Part shown: one piece after another, positions 1-12,534 of the stretch
Layout of the letters: every line of letters begins with the position of its first letter
Numbering within the stretch: the stretch's first letter is position 1
Source of the DNA: Plectrocnemia conspersa
Lineage: Eukaryota > Arthropoda > Insecta > Trichoptera > Polycentropodidae
DNA length: 64,000 bases
Assembly (NCBI GenBank): GCA_009617715.1
Contig: VTFK01000191.1
Location: forward strand, 434,001 to 498,000
Direction: 5' to 3'
Position numbers and translations under genes: made by a program
The notes under the pieces: generated by a model
Database searches by the model: none
Told to the model about the DNA's origin: nothing
What the model saw: only the letters and a program-made list of their open reading frames with translations

Positions 1-909
1 TAAGCGCTTATCTTGCGACTCAAATGAGCAAATTCCGATTGCTTATTGCTCATTTCCGCAAGTTCATAAATAGCGTTTGACTGACTTTATAAAAAAAAGA
101 AAAAATATTCACCAAGAGCTTAATCCCGTGCAAAAAATATATTTCTCATAAAAAAAATCTTTCAAAACGGTCGCATTTTACTGTCGCGTTGTAATGAAAA
201 TATTTTTATTGCCCTTTTACTGCAAAAACCGGAATGCAACAGTTGGCGCGACGTTATGTCCTAGTTTGCAATTTTGTACTCAAGGGTTTTACAAAAAAAT
301 ATTTTTAATATTCGCCTTGTATTAAAAGTCGACAGAAAACAAATTAGCAGCGTCAGGTGTCGATTGTAATAATATTGAATAATTTATTGACGTTGATATA
401 TCGAAGTATATTTACCTTCTTTTAGAGAAGAAAAAATCCAATCCCGTGTGATCCGCGTCACAGAACGACCAAATTTTAAATCCTGTGTTTTACGACTGGG
501 GTCGTTTTCGTTCTTTACTACTTTTTGCCAGAGGTCTGCCTCGGTAATTTCATTGGCAAACCTTTTTTGTCCCATCGGTATGGAAATTCTTGAGTGCATA
601 GTACGACCACAGCTCGTATGCCCTCTCAGAGTTTTTCCAATTCAAATTTGACAATTTATTCTTTGCGAATATTTAAATATTATAATTATTTAAATATAAT
701 GTTGGAGATTCGCTTTAAAGCACTGTGCTTTCTTTGATTCTCTCTATTTTATTTTTCATAATAAAAACATTTATGTATAAGTCAAAAAGCTGTCGGTCTT
801 TCACTGTTATGAGGTACCGCTGCTAGCGGGCGTTTGGTTTGTTTATGGTTTATTTAAATACTTTATATTTTTACTGTAAAGTAGACGATAATGAAACAAT
901 TTTTATGTT
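1..909. other. AT-rich left edge with a coding-like relic at about 390-650
   Basis: Most of this stretch is simple AT-rich DNA. The minus strand at about 650-384 is different: GC-richer and open in two overlapping frames. One frame gives a piece with SERAYELWSYYALKNF. The next gives RFANEITEADLWQKVVKNE and, further on, RSVTRITRDWIFSSL, before a GTAAAT-like donor near 413. Joining the two pieces would need a frameshift or a small intron. I do not recognise the family. It may be a decayed transposase or other pseudogene rather than exon 3 of the secreted gene, because no phase-0 acceptor is clear. Confidence 0.3.
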
Positions 910-2330
910 TTAACCCTTTGCGCTCGTAAGTCGACTATGTGTCGACATCGTATTTTAAGCGTTGTACTCGAACGTCGACAATATGTCGACAAAACTTTGA
1001 ATGCATTTATTGGCTTTGTGTTCAAGCAAATTTTGAAAATTTAAATTTATTAATAGTAAAAAGACTTCTGTTAAACACATTTCAGTAATATTGAATTTTT
1101 AACTTATGCAAATAACTCAATAATCTTAAATTTACAAGTGTAAGTTTATTGTAAAATTTTTCATCGGAACATGGTCAAAGCGCGCGCTGTTAGGACGGCA
1201 TCGCGCTAGACTTGACAGATTTAGGTTGTCAATTAATGCTTTAAAACTGATTTTTTCCTTCTAAGGGCATCTATATTTTTATGATATGGGATGAAACGGG
1301 ATCATATGCTCTAATTGTGCATAATTATTACTTTATATTGTGTGTCTGTTATGAAATAAAAAATAAAATTTTAAGACGGAAAAAAGAGCGAGATGCCGTT
1401 ATGCTAGCAGAGCTCGCTTACTGCTCGCACTAGTAAAATGAGCGATTGACAACTATCGACCTGGGTACTCAACTCAAACGATAATATTAGTCTCGACACA
1501 TTTAATATATTTTCGAGCTAGTAAATAGCTAAATTATGTAAAACAGAATTAGTAATCTGTGTTTTAATTATTTATAAATACATATATTGATTTTCTTTTA
1601 AAAATTATCCATATAATTACGAATGATGATATAATAATATATTATTACTGTGACAGTAATAGTATGCGTTTATGCTAAGACTATTTCTACCAATTTTAAA
1701 TCTTGTACAAGTATTTAAAGTTTTAAGTTTTAGGATATTCTTTTTTAATGTAATCATTTTTTACGATCAATTATAATTATATTTTTAAAAACTGTTTTAA
1801 TAAATTCAATACTTAAAAATTCAAAAAATAAAGCCACGAGGCCAAGCTACGCTGGTTCGTTCTAGGTGTAAGAACGCCTGCCAATCCAAAACAGATCCCC
1901 ACAAAAAAACAATGTAATATTTATCATTTCTGCCTCAAATGGGCAAATACATACGAAAAACTTGTAGAATATTTGTCTAAATATAAAATTTGATCATTTT
2001 CACAAAATATAATAAAAACTTTACCGGCCCTATCTAAATTTTTTTTTTTATGTACAAAAAAATTAGGTGAGGCCTGGCCCCGATTGCATTTAGATTATCA
2101 CCACAGCTGATATTTTTGGGCGCCATTTCGAAATTTGTTAATATGTGGGGACACCTATTCATGCCATATTTTTAAAAATATTATGGATCAAATAATTGAT
2201 TTATAGCCTTAAATTATACTAAAAAGCCATTTTATTAGGCTCAAATGCTTACGGCACCTTTAAATGTCCAATGAGTACTGGCGATTTTCTTGATGACACC
2301 TATAGAAGTCATCCGCGGTGAAAGGGTTAA
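910..2330. mobile_element. piggyBac-like element, non-autonomous or decayed, about 1.4 kb
   Basis: The element is bounded by TTAA at 910-913 and 2327-2330, the target duplication of the piggyBac superfamily. The left end begins CCCTTTGCGCTCG and is followed by two GTCGAC-containing repeats (about 931-955 and 973-993). The right end, read inward on the minus strand, begins CCCTTTCACCGCGG and carries a related GTCATC/GACTTC palindrome. Terminal CCC next to TTAA is diagnostic for the family. No intact transposase frame is present inside. Several GC-richer patches (about 1180-1215 and 1380-1490) could be old coding or sub-terminal sequence. Confidence 0.65.
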
Positions 2331-2649
2331 AAGTCTTGTAAAACATGTTTTTTTCAGTAAGTTTTAGGATTGTATTGTACTTATATAAATTTATTACTTA
2401 TTATTTACACTCTAAAGGTGGATGACTCAAATATGCGTCATTGAAAACTATTGTTAAAAAAAGTCGTTTATGCACAACATAATCAACACTTACACGTTTA
2501 ATTGAATAAGATTTAAAACACGGTTTGTAAATTAGTGATATCTATTATATATTGTTAACTATAATTACAGCTTACAATCAATAGATGTCGCTTAGCAGTT
2601 AGGGCTTAATTTTAATAATAGCGCATTCTTAATATTAAAATGTTTAGTT

Positions 2650-2711
2650 TGCTGCGGGGACCTGAACCGATAGTCTCTAGGATATCAGTTCAACGGCTTA
2701 AGGACTACCGG
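2650..2711 (-). repeat. tRNA-like promoter (A and B box), probable SINE head relic
   Basis: On the minus strand an A-box-like sequence (TTAAGCCGTTGAAC, about 2701-2688) is followed by a B-box-like GGTTCAGGTCC (2668-2658). The spacing is that of a tRNA-derived pol III promoter. A proper acceptor stem and T-stem are not seen, so this is not a functional tRNA. A decayed SINE or tRNA pseudogene is the likely reading. Confidence 0.35.
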
Positions 2712-2833
2712 TTATACAAGACAATCTAAATATAAAGTTGTAAAATCGCCATGACGCGCTTTGAATGTCTCTCTGTAAAACATATGACTGAAGAATATAG
2801 ACAAGGTTATTTTGCTCGTGTAACACCATAGAC

Positions 2834-4106
2834 CAGGGGTCGGCAAACCTTTTTTGTGAAGGACCAGATTGTAAATATTTTAAGTTCAGCGGGCCAGGAA
2901 GCAAAATTAAAATGAGCTTTATCATTTCTCTCAAATATTCAAATGTTGTGTAAATATTAAATATAAGCACTGTTTTTTGTTTTTTTAGCTTTAAGTTTAA
3001 TCTGTTAAGAAATCTCATGATATCTGCAGCAAAGGCTAATTCTCAAATCTATTTAATATCAGATAATAATAGCCGAGGGCAGGGTTTTTCGTTGAAAAAA
3101 AAATTTTAATCGCTCCTATGATTTAAAATATCTTAGTCAACCTATACCATGACTGGGCCATTGGACTACTGTATGGTAGAGAAAGTCGAAATATACGGCT
3201 TATATTATGATAAAAAAATAGTCACAGAACTGATGAAGGTTAAGTTCACGATAGTTAATAAAGTTTACGGTTATACAATTGTTTTAATAATACACAATAA
3301 ATTTAAATGTTTTCTATAGTACCTGTTGGTGAATAGTGCATTTTACAAAAAATCATATTTTTTTTTCTAAAAAAAGCTTATACTTGTTCTGCTTTTAAAT
3401 TTACCACCATCAGATGTTACACATTTTATTCGAAATTCACTTTAAAATGTACTTTGTTAACGTTTTTTCAACTTTATTATTAATATTTTCATTTGTAGTA
3501 GTTCCATGCAAACTATTCATCAAAACTATTTTTTTTTTGTCACTTTAACATAGCATTGACTGCTTGAATAAATAATTTAGTGCAAACCAGTAACTTATTT
3601 AGTAACTTACTGTTTGCAGAAGCCTTTAAAAAAATGGATAAATACTGCTACTATTTATACATAACCCTTTACTTATACAAAATATTAACTATTTGGCAAA
3701 GGCTACATGTAATATTTTGACTTAGAGAGCCATGCAAAAGCAATGGTGTTAATCGAAAATAATTTAAAACCACTGAATTGAGTTAAAAAAACTGCTATTT
3801 AGTTGTCTATTGATGTTACACACAATGTGCTTATCTTTTAGCAACTGTTCTCGCCGAAAAACTGGTAAACGAACAAATCTATTGCAAAGGCGTTACGTGG
3901 GCACTGAAGATGCTGTCAAATTTAAAGTTCATAACGTCACGGTGAAATACAAAGCAATAGGAGCACCTTATAAGGTGATACATAGCTAGCTCCTTAACTC
4001 GATTGTTAGATTGTTAGATTTTTTTATATGTCAAATCTATCAATTACTTGCAGGCCGGATTAAAATAAGCAGAGGGCTGGATTTGGCCGTAATTTTCTGA
4101 CCTCTG
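2834..4106. mobile_element. hAT-like DNA transposon, non-autonomous, about 1.27 kb
   Basis: The left end is CAGGGGTCGGCAAACC, a standard hAT terminal inverted repeat. The right end is an eroded complement ending ...TCTGACCTCTG. The 8-bp flanks are nearly identical: ccatagac at 2826-2833 and gcatagac at 4107-4114, as expected for a hAT target duplication. Sub-terminal GGCC-rich segments at both ends (the left reads GGACCAGATTG, the right GGCCGGATTAA) support the pairing. No transposase domain is readable inside, so it is a deletion derivative or very old. Confidence 0.75.
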
Positions 4107-4200
4107 GCATAGACAGTGAATATATTAAAAAATATCTAATTTAATTTGGCCTTCTTTTTCGTATCTTAAATATTCCTATCCTAAGTGCACGTAAACGCAG

Positions 4201-4845
4201 GACAAATACCCCCTGGACATATATCTCCATCAAAACTCCCCTGGACATTAACCCCTCGTACAAATAATCCCCTGTGCAAATAACCCCCTGACAAATAGCC
4301 CCCTGAAAATTAACCCCCGTGTAAATAACCCCCCTGACGATTAATAGAGATAAGTATTTTATATAAGTTGTTATTATCTATAATAAATGGTCATTATTTT
4401 AATAAAATAATGTTTAATACGAATAATCAATATCAATACTAATTTATTTCATTCAGCAAAATACAGAATTTTTAAAATATCAATAAAACCAACACACTTA
4501 CGAAGAAAGTATACGTATTGTATATTTTGTACCGGTGACCGGTGCGAGCAAAATTGTTATAAAGAGTATTAAAAAAAAAAAAAAAAAAATATTATTAGGC
4601 TAGATACATATGTATGTATAATACAGCTAAACTTTGGTAATGGCATCAGTATATGTTTTATTAAGTATAATAGAGCGTCACGAGACGTGTTAAGTAATAT
4701 CTGTATTATATTTATACGTGGCGGGGATTAATTGTCAGGGGGGGCTATTTGCATGATGGGGTTAATTGTCAGGGGGTTATTTGCAGGGTGGAAAATGTCA
4801 GGGGGGGTTATTGTCAAGGGGTATATTTCCAGGTGGTTAGTGTCC
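4201..4845. mobile_element. Foldback-like element with inverted tracts of C-rich tandem units
   Basis: The left tract (about 4201-4346) is a run of roughly nine imperfect 15-16 bp units of the type GACAAATAACCCCCT. The right tract (about 4720-4845) carries the inverse units, of the type AGGGGGTTATTTGTC. The roughly 370-bp centre is AT-rich, with an A-run near 4571-4588. Tandem-unit inverted repeats around a short core are the layout of foldback elements. No open frame lies inside. Each tract carries runs of 4-7 G or C, so single strands could also form G-quadruplexes. The family is not one I can name. Confidence 0.6.
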
Positions 4846-5399
4846 TAGAACCATATTTCTTAATCTACATTTTCCTTTATATATGGACCTTCGCTTTACT
4901 TTATTCGGAATCTCATTATCGGCAACTTAGCGTCAAAGGTGTTAAATTTTCTTTTAAAAAAATCATTGGTTAAATCGTCAAAATGTATCCTTTGCTTAAA
5001 ACATATGTGCTGATGTGCATATTGTTTGTGTTTTATTTATTGTAAAGGTGCATAACAATTTTTTCGTATTAAATATGTTTTTTAAAACGTTATTATGTTA
5101 TTATATGTTTTATTTAACTAACAGTATATTTTTTTTTTTTTTATAATTCGTTTATTGTAATTTGATTTTTCTAAAAGTGTAAAACTTGTTAATGGGAATG
5201 TATTAACTATTTACCAAGAAAAAAACAACAATAAAAAAAAAACTAAAAACTAAGGTTTTACTAAAAAAAAAAACAACAAGTAAAAAAACTTGTACTCTTT
5301 GTAATTTTAATCTTGATTAAATTATATTGTAACCATTATTTTTTTGTATGAACGCAATTTTTTTGATCGATGTTATGAGCGCTAAACGCTATAGAACGA

Positions 5400-5441
5400 G
5401 CGCGATGCGCAAGATAATAAGCGCATTGCGCAAGATAATAA
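5400..5441. repeat. Two tandem 21-bp units
   Basis: Unit 1 (5400-5420) and unit 2 (5421-5441) share CGCAAGATAATAA and differ mainly at one site near the start. They lie just after another GCGC-rich stretch (5378-5395) and may be part of a small regulatory or replication-slippage tract. Confidence 0.55.
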
Positions 5442-7733
5442 ACGATAGGTGCAAAAAAATACAATCAGTCCAATATTTTAATTATTTAGAATTCATATGA
5501 CATCTAGCTATTTACAAATTTCTTAATGGTTATAAACCCCTGCCGCTACAACACTCAGCTGTTTTTTAAATAATTAATTTATTTGTTTTGCCGCGCATTT
5601 GATTGCGATGGACGAAAAATCATCTAAAAACATCATTACATTTACCTTCCTATACTATGTATACCTAATACTATGTCATTTTTTTTTTTTGTGAATAGTA
5701 AGTACAATTCTTCGTGAACACATTTTAATAAATTATTCTTTTCTAAGTTTCATGGTTATCGTTTTACAAGTTATTTAAAAAAGTACAATATAAAAAGTTA
5801 TTTTCCGATTAAAGTATTAAAATTATAATGTATTTTAAATATTTAATTAATTTTTTTTTAACTAAAATACTGACAAACTATCCACCTTTCGCTGTATTAA
5901 TTTTAATTTGTAAAAAGATTAGTCAAAACATGTTTTATTTCATTTTTACTTCCAAAAATTGAACTTATAAAAAATCTTGAAATTAAATACGAGCTGGCAC
6001 TACCCCAACCAAAAAAAAAATACGAGTTCAAAGGGTTAATTCTCATATTGCAACGAGAAATGTAAGTATTTTGTTTAATGAGTAACGTACTGATGAATAT
6101 AATGTGTACGGAGAAAGAAGTTTTTCGTTTACCATAATATAGTGTTATTAACTGATAATGAGACGTAATCTTAACCTCATTGTTCAAAATTATAGGTATT
6201 AAAAATCCACGTATTTCTGTCCTAGCTAAATTATTATATTATGCATTTTTTTAGTGGTAATGTTGTGTTTAATTTTTATTGTTTATAACTATTTTCAGAA
6301 ACGAAAAGTATATATGTAATATTTTAAAGTAAAAATACGTAAACATCTATTTTACAGTTATTAGATTCTATGCGAATATAACTTTATGCATCGTAGGGTA
6401 ATCGTCATTTATAAGACGTACACAGCTACATTTTCACGGTTAAAGCACTCATTCATTCAAATCGAATATTTTAGTATAATATATGACTGCTTAAAATTAA
6501 CACACCATAAGTATATATTTTATACGTGCATTGAATAGTATGCTTTGTTTATTTTATTCGTGCATATAATATAAACAATTTTTTTGGAAGTACTATATAT
6601 AAACGATATCAGAATTTAAAATGTACATTTATTGATTTAAATAAACAAATTTATTATAAATTTACCATCACATTTACGACATTGCGTCATTCATGTCTCT
6701 ATTTCTAAACTCTAAACAACCAAAGCTAACACGAAACGTACATAAATCGACGTCAGATGCAATCGCGCTATGAAAATTGAAATACACGGAGCATGAAAGG
6801 CAAAATACGTTAGAAAGCAAACTGAAAACTTTGGCCCTATTTTGTCAGCAGTCATTTAAAATAAAAATTCTGGTTAATTTATTATTTAGTTTTAAAATCT
6901 TGATTCGACAAAATAAATTTAACAACTAATTTCTTTTCACTATTAGCTAATACGAGATCATGTCTTAAGCGATTTTTTTCTAGTCAATGATGCTTATATT
7001 GCTGACTTCACTGCTATGGATTGTGTTGCATATTCTATTATGCTATTTTTATTCGTTTATAAGCGAATATACATCACTTACATAAATTCAATTGCAATAA
7101 ATAATTATATAGAAACGCGATAGAATAGTACGTTATTCATAATAAAAACTTGTATAAGAATCGTATAAATTTTGACACCATCGAAAAAGGTGGAACAGAA
7201 AAAAGTAATTAAATCTTTAGTTTTAAGTAACTTTAAATATATCTTTCGACGAGCCATGTATTTTATACCATTTCGTTGGTTACATATAATGCTAAAACAT
7301 AAAAAAAATATTCAAAACTACTCATCTACCTATAAATTATTTTGTTTCACTAATAAAAACAACATACATTTTAAAATATATATTATTCTGAATAAATATT
7401 AACTACTGCTTCGACTACCATTCAAAAAGCTGATCAATAGTTATAAAGGTTGTGCCATAGTTAGTAGCGAACCCCTCGAGTGTGATGTCTCCGCAAGTGA
7501 ATAAAATGATGTACAGAGTTTCTCAAAGTTTAAATATAGCTGAAGCTTTTATCAAAATATATTAAAACAATATTTTGTATTAAATAAATGTTTCCAGGTT
7601 CGATCGATAATTCTCCGCCGACTTAAAATAATCTGTCGTTTTCCTTAGCAACACGCCAATTTGCCTCAATTCGTAGAACTATTTTTCAAAGATTCAAGAC
7701 GCTATACGACAGTCTATATTTTAATTATTAATA
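5442..7733. other. AT-rich non-coding stretch with one GC-richer patch
   Basis: No exon, RNA gene or complete element is seen. A patch at about 6665-6845 has balanced composition and no repeat structure and could be a conserved intronic element. AAAGGGTTAA at about 6030-6039 resembles a lone piggyBac-type right end, but no partner is visible. Confidence 0.4.
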
Positions 7734-7892
7734 ATGGAGATTAATTATTGCGAAAGTCGCTCTCTTATTGTATATCCTGGCGGAAGTTTTCGTGTCAACG
7801 AGCAAACGATTAAGAATTTATTAGCGAGCGTCGGATTTGCGACGCCTAAAACAGCCGCCAATAAAGTTCCTTGTAATAATAATAATATTTGA
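7734..7892. other. GC-richer intronic island, open on both strands
   Basis: This island stands out from its AT-rich surroundings. The plus strand has a 52-codon frame starting MEINYCESRSL at 7734. The minus strand is open with ...LLAAVLGVANPTLANKF and then LTRKLPPGYTIRERLSQ before a stop. Neither has usable splice borders, so I read it as a conserved non-coding element or short relic rather than an exon. Confidence 0.3.
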
Positions 7893-10534
7893 CAAACTCC
7901 AAACAATATTAATTATTAACAAATTCCCATCAATTAGCAAGGGACAAAAATGAGAGTATATGAAGTCATTTATAATTTAGCTTTTATTTTTTGCGGTAAA
8001 AATTGGCCACGTTCTATACATATATAATATGATCCATTTATGATAATATAAATTGGATTGAATATAATTTTGGTTTTGAAGCTTTCTGACAATTTCCTGT
8101 TAAAATGCAAATCAGTTTGTGCTATAATTGAGCGGTTTTGACAACTAGCAGTTTGAATAGCGGTCGAGAGTTTAATGAGATATTAACAGTAGTAATCGTT
8201 TTAAAATATTATTAAATGTATTATTATGTGATGATAAATAATTTGCAGAATTATTAAAAAATAATTTGATAATCAGTAAATTAATTATTAGTCGAAATAC
8301 CTTTTATTTATTTATATCTAATATGATACAGTAAATCATGTATATATAACATATAAACACGGTAGTGCTTAGGTTACGAGATAAATATTTTAATATTTGT
8401 TTTACACGCAATAAATTATTTTAGTAAATTAATTTATATAATACATAATATATCTGTAAAATTATAAAAAAAATATCTATCTAGTAACACATTATAAAAT
8501 GCTAAAAAATAACAGCAGTTCAGAAATAAAATATATATTAAAGATCAGTTTTATCCAATAATTATATTATTAATAAATAAAAAAGTATATTGAATATCAA
8601 ATTCATCTATGTATCACACAATAAATTGTGAGACTAAATTATATTAAACAATGTTGCTAACATTTTTTTTATACAAAAATTCGATTATATCTTTTGTATT
8701 AAATAATAATTCATTTAATGTTGATTAATGATGATAAACTATGTAAGTGTATTTTATTAAATTAATTTAACTATTGTTAAAATTTCTCCATGTGAAATAT
8801 ATATCTCACACAATTTTCAAGTTATTTCGCAAAACCCGTTTATAGATTAAGTGGGTAGCGAGAGCGATGTATCGAAAAGGAATAGGAAAACTCTATTAAA
8901 CAATCTGATAGTATTGTTTCACAGTGTAAGTTTTATGACACATTTTGTTTTGCCATCAAACTTGCCGCTTAACAAAAAAAAAAACGTTGAGAGTATTTGC
9001 CTAAACTACACACGGCATACTCGGGAGACGGTTGTACACAATAAAAGTCGATTGTTATTTTTTATAATCATTAGAGTCATGATTGCTTGATATATAGCTC
9101 TCTAGCAAGGGATGTGAACAGATTTTTTTTAATACACCAATGCAATTTGAGTATAATTACACAGAATAAAGTTTTTGACTAAGTTAATAATATTTATTGT
9201 CGATTTAGAATAATAAAATAAAAAATAATTATTCTTGAGTTTTGGAAATATGAAAAGAGCAAATTCTGTTTCTACAATTAGGTGATGCATAAATAAAACC
9301 AAACAAGTATACATATTTATATTATATATGTATGTATTAAACTGCCAAGTTCCTGTCGGATCAAGTATAGTCCTTTACTGAATTATCTGCATCTAAATAC
9401 ATATGTATACTCTACACTCCAAAACTCAGCTTTATCGTAATTCATGCATACTTTGTATCATAAATAATTCAGCTATTTTTTTACCATAAAAGTTTGGGAA
9501 AAAGATCTAAAAAACAACCACTTATTATACTCAGAGGTATATAGAAGAGGGCAATTGTTTTTATTTCACATCATATAATACCATATGCAAAAATCAATTT
9601 CATCTCAGCTTTTATTTTAAATGCCAAAAATAATCATTTTATTTCAAAGCTAGTATATAGTTTAGTAAAAAAAAACATTAAATTTTAATAACTATGAAGT
9701 TGGACACCACAAAGCTTTTTCCATGCGTAAAATATGGTTATCATATATTTACGTCTTCACAAATGCAAAACAAAAATTGCAATAATAATTAGAACTATAT
9801 TATATAATCATTATAATATATATAGAACGAACAAACCACTACAGACGTGCTACTAATATATGATCCTATTACCAAAAGTGACGGTGTGATTAGGCTGGCA
9901 ATACCAACTGTCTCAAACGCTATCTAGTACCTTTTATTAAATTAAAATTTACTGTTTTTCAGTTGTGGTTGTTTTCTTACAAGCCGACGACATACACGTT
10001 ATAAAATAAAATTACAATTTTTAATTGCCATTTAACAAGCGACCTTTCAAGATCGTTGTTGGCAACAGTTAAAAAACTCATTAGCACTTCATTAATCTTA
10101 AAATACTCATGAAAAAACTCCGCAAGTTAAAATGTAATTTACATTTATAATCACATCGGTTAATTTTATTATTTCTTACTCAAACTCAGATACAACTTTA
10201 TCCACACACACACATACAGAAAACCCTCTTTTGTGTCACGTGTAAAAATATTGTTTCGTATAAACGAGATAAACGAGTGTACCGCTACGATGTCATATTC
10301 GTTACATTTCCGCAACATTCTTTTATTTGTACAGGTGTGGGAAAAGTTTTCCACTCTGAACGATAAATCCTTCAAACGGCGCCCTTTTGGGGACAATACA
10401 TTCTTTTCGAAACGGAAAACGCGAAGCGTGTCTAATTATATTTATATATATATAAGATCGAAGGAAAAACTTTAAGTCGTTAATTTAAGCAGCGACTAGG
10501 GTTTTTTAAGACTTGAATGCGAATTTATTTTTAC
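7893..10534. other. AT-rich part of intron 2, no gene seen
   Basis: Homopolymers and TA-rich sequence dominate. A balanced patch at about 10230-10440 is open on both strands and contains ATTTGTACAG|GTGTGG, but it lacks a coherent exon structure on the minus strand. It is left uncalled. Confidence 0.4.
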
Positions 10535-10698
10535 CTGTTGTCCATGTGTGTATTGAACAGCCGTAACGAGACACGAAGCTGCCGATCTTGAAGCTTTCCT
10601 GGCCCCTTGCAGAGCTGAAGGGGCGTATTGAGCTTGGGATTGCAAAGCTCCCAGCTGCAACGAGGCTGCCTCTAAAGAAGCCAATGGAATTCCGGGGG
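10535..10698 (-). CDS. Exon 2 of the same secreted-protein gene (Ala/Ser/Leu/Gln-rich)
   Basis: This is a 164-bp open stretch on the minus strand. It is preceded by a pyrimidine-rich acceptor (TTTCCTTTTCAG, AG at 10700-10699) and followed by CAG|GTAAAAA, with GT at 10534-10533. It starts with two bases that complete the split codon from exon 1 and ends on a whole codon. It encodes 54 residues, from PGIPLASLEA to VQYTHGQQ, rich in Ala, Ser, Leu and Gln, with one Cys and short basic spots (ARK, SRS). There is no dibasic cleavage site, no obvious domain and no membrane segment. GC content is far above the flanking introns. With exon 1 it gives an 80-residue N-terminal part of a secreted protein. 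The ending in phase 0 at a donor means at least one more exon further left. It could belong to a different transcript, but the phase match and the signal cleavage site created by the join argue against that. Confidence 0.72.
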
Positions 10699-12279
10699 CT
10701 GAAAAGGAAATGAAAATATTTTTAATCAATACATTTGTAATAAATATAAAATAATAGAACAAACATATGTATTTAACTTAAATGAATTCGATTATGAAAA
10801 TTTATTTAATACAAAAAAATGGCGACCGACTAAAACCGTATTTTCTCATAAATATAGAAAAAAACAAAGCTTTTTTTTGCAAACTTTAATGGCAAAAAAA
10901 TAATATTTTATTCTGAAAAAGATAAACACATATATAGTATTAAATCGGTTATTAAAATATAACTTTCAGACTGCTTACATATACAATATTATAATTGTTT
11001 TTGAATAGTTTCGGCTTAATTTCATTAAAAATACAATGTGCTATTTATATTATAAATAATGTTTTAATGAAGCTTTAAAATATCATATTTTTTATTACCC
11101 TTCTGTAAAATCACCTGTAATATTTACGACAATATGGCTTATTGAAACATTACCATCTCTACTGAGCAAATTTATCCCAATCTATTAAACTGACGGCACG
11201 AGTATTGACTTTATAAGGATTTTTCATTATAAATATATTTTATTCGTCAAACAATATTGTATTCAGCGAAAATAATTTCAGCTTAAGATAAGAACCATTA
11301 AATCTCTATTTATCTAAATTTAATTTTTTTATGTTTTAAACATAAGCAGTATACACAATTTTAGGCATATATTAATAATATAATATGCCGTTCAATATTT
11401 CGAAAAGTAGTTTTCATTTTTCCAATCTTATAATACATTTCTATCAAAGTATAAGGCTATCTATAGCAGTATGTAACAATTATCCAGAGTGCTCCTATTC
11501 ACATCGAGCTCTACCAGAAGACTTTTCTTGTTGTTTAGTTGCCTTTCATGGTTCGGGTATTCTCTCTCACAGATTACGGACTTTTTCTTGATGTCAAAAA
11601 GCATCGTAAAGGCATTGTGACGCTCACATTAATAATATTAGGTCAATGCATAAATTCTTATATTTTTTTTATTTTTTTTAAAGCAAGACAAATAAAAATG
11701 TTATAATTTTATACACACATGCATCTAATAACCTTTTAAAAATGGGTGAAAAAACATTATGTATACCTAACGATTGTTTCCTTGTTTAAAGTGTCAGTTT
11801 AATCAAATTGGATTAAAACTGAAAGGCAATTATATTTTTTCATCTAACTGGTGTGTCTTTAAAACTAGATAATATAACTAAAACAAATTAAACTAAATAA
11901 TACTAATGAAGCAGAATTCTTAGAGTAAATGATCGGACATTTTAAATTATTCTCCGTAAATGGCAACATTTTTTTAATACTAAGAAGCTGTCTCTTTGTA
12001 GAGAAGCTTTTAAGCAAACTTATTTTACTATAAAAGATGTAATCATACTACACAATACCCTTGGAATTTAACAATACATAAGCATTATTTTTTACATGGA
12101 TTTCTGCTTTTGGGATGTTTCAAGGGGCTTGCCCAAGTATAGCCCAATGTCTTTTTTGCGTTACATTGTTGTAGACAACTCATATTTCATTTACAGCTAC
12201 TAGTCGATGCAAAAAAAGCTCGTGCTTTTGTGAAACACAGTCCAATTGATTAGCGGCTGGAAATTGGGGAAGAATATAA

Positions 12280-12321
12280 TGCCATGCAAATATCTCACAA
12301 CAGTGAGATATTTGCATGGCA
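12280..12321. repeat. Perfect 19-bp hairpin with 4-nt loop
   Basis: TGCCATGCAAATATCTCAC at 12280-12298 is followed by loop aaca and then its exact reverse complement at 12303-12321. The stem contains ATGCAAAT, the octamer recognised by POU-domain proteins, once in each orientation. Perfect conservation of both arms in an otherwise mutating intron implies a recent origin or active use. Confidence 0.85.
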
Positions 12322-12534
12322 ACGTGAATAAATGTTAATTATGACCTTTATATTCAGGCTTCGTAGGCCCACCAGGTATGTCATTTATCGACCGATAAAA
12401 ACATCTCACGAGTAATTTTTTTAAACCACTTTTACAATTTTAGTAGCATACATTTCAAATGTTTTTGGTTGTCACAGTCGCAGAATTATTTTTGTTGAAA
12501 TTTTTAGCTTAGCACAAAATTAATATTTTTCTAT

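Noticed and set aside
4749..4973. 74-codon frame inside the G-rich tract
   Set aside because: It reads through the tandem G-rich units (repeated QGVI/QGVY), so it is a by-product of the repeat.
10169..10475. Overlapping frames of 75-80 codons on both strands, candidate for exon 3 or another gene
   Set aside because: No phase-0 acceptor on the minus strand, and the protein sequences look like chance reading of a balanced patch.
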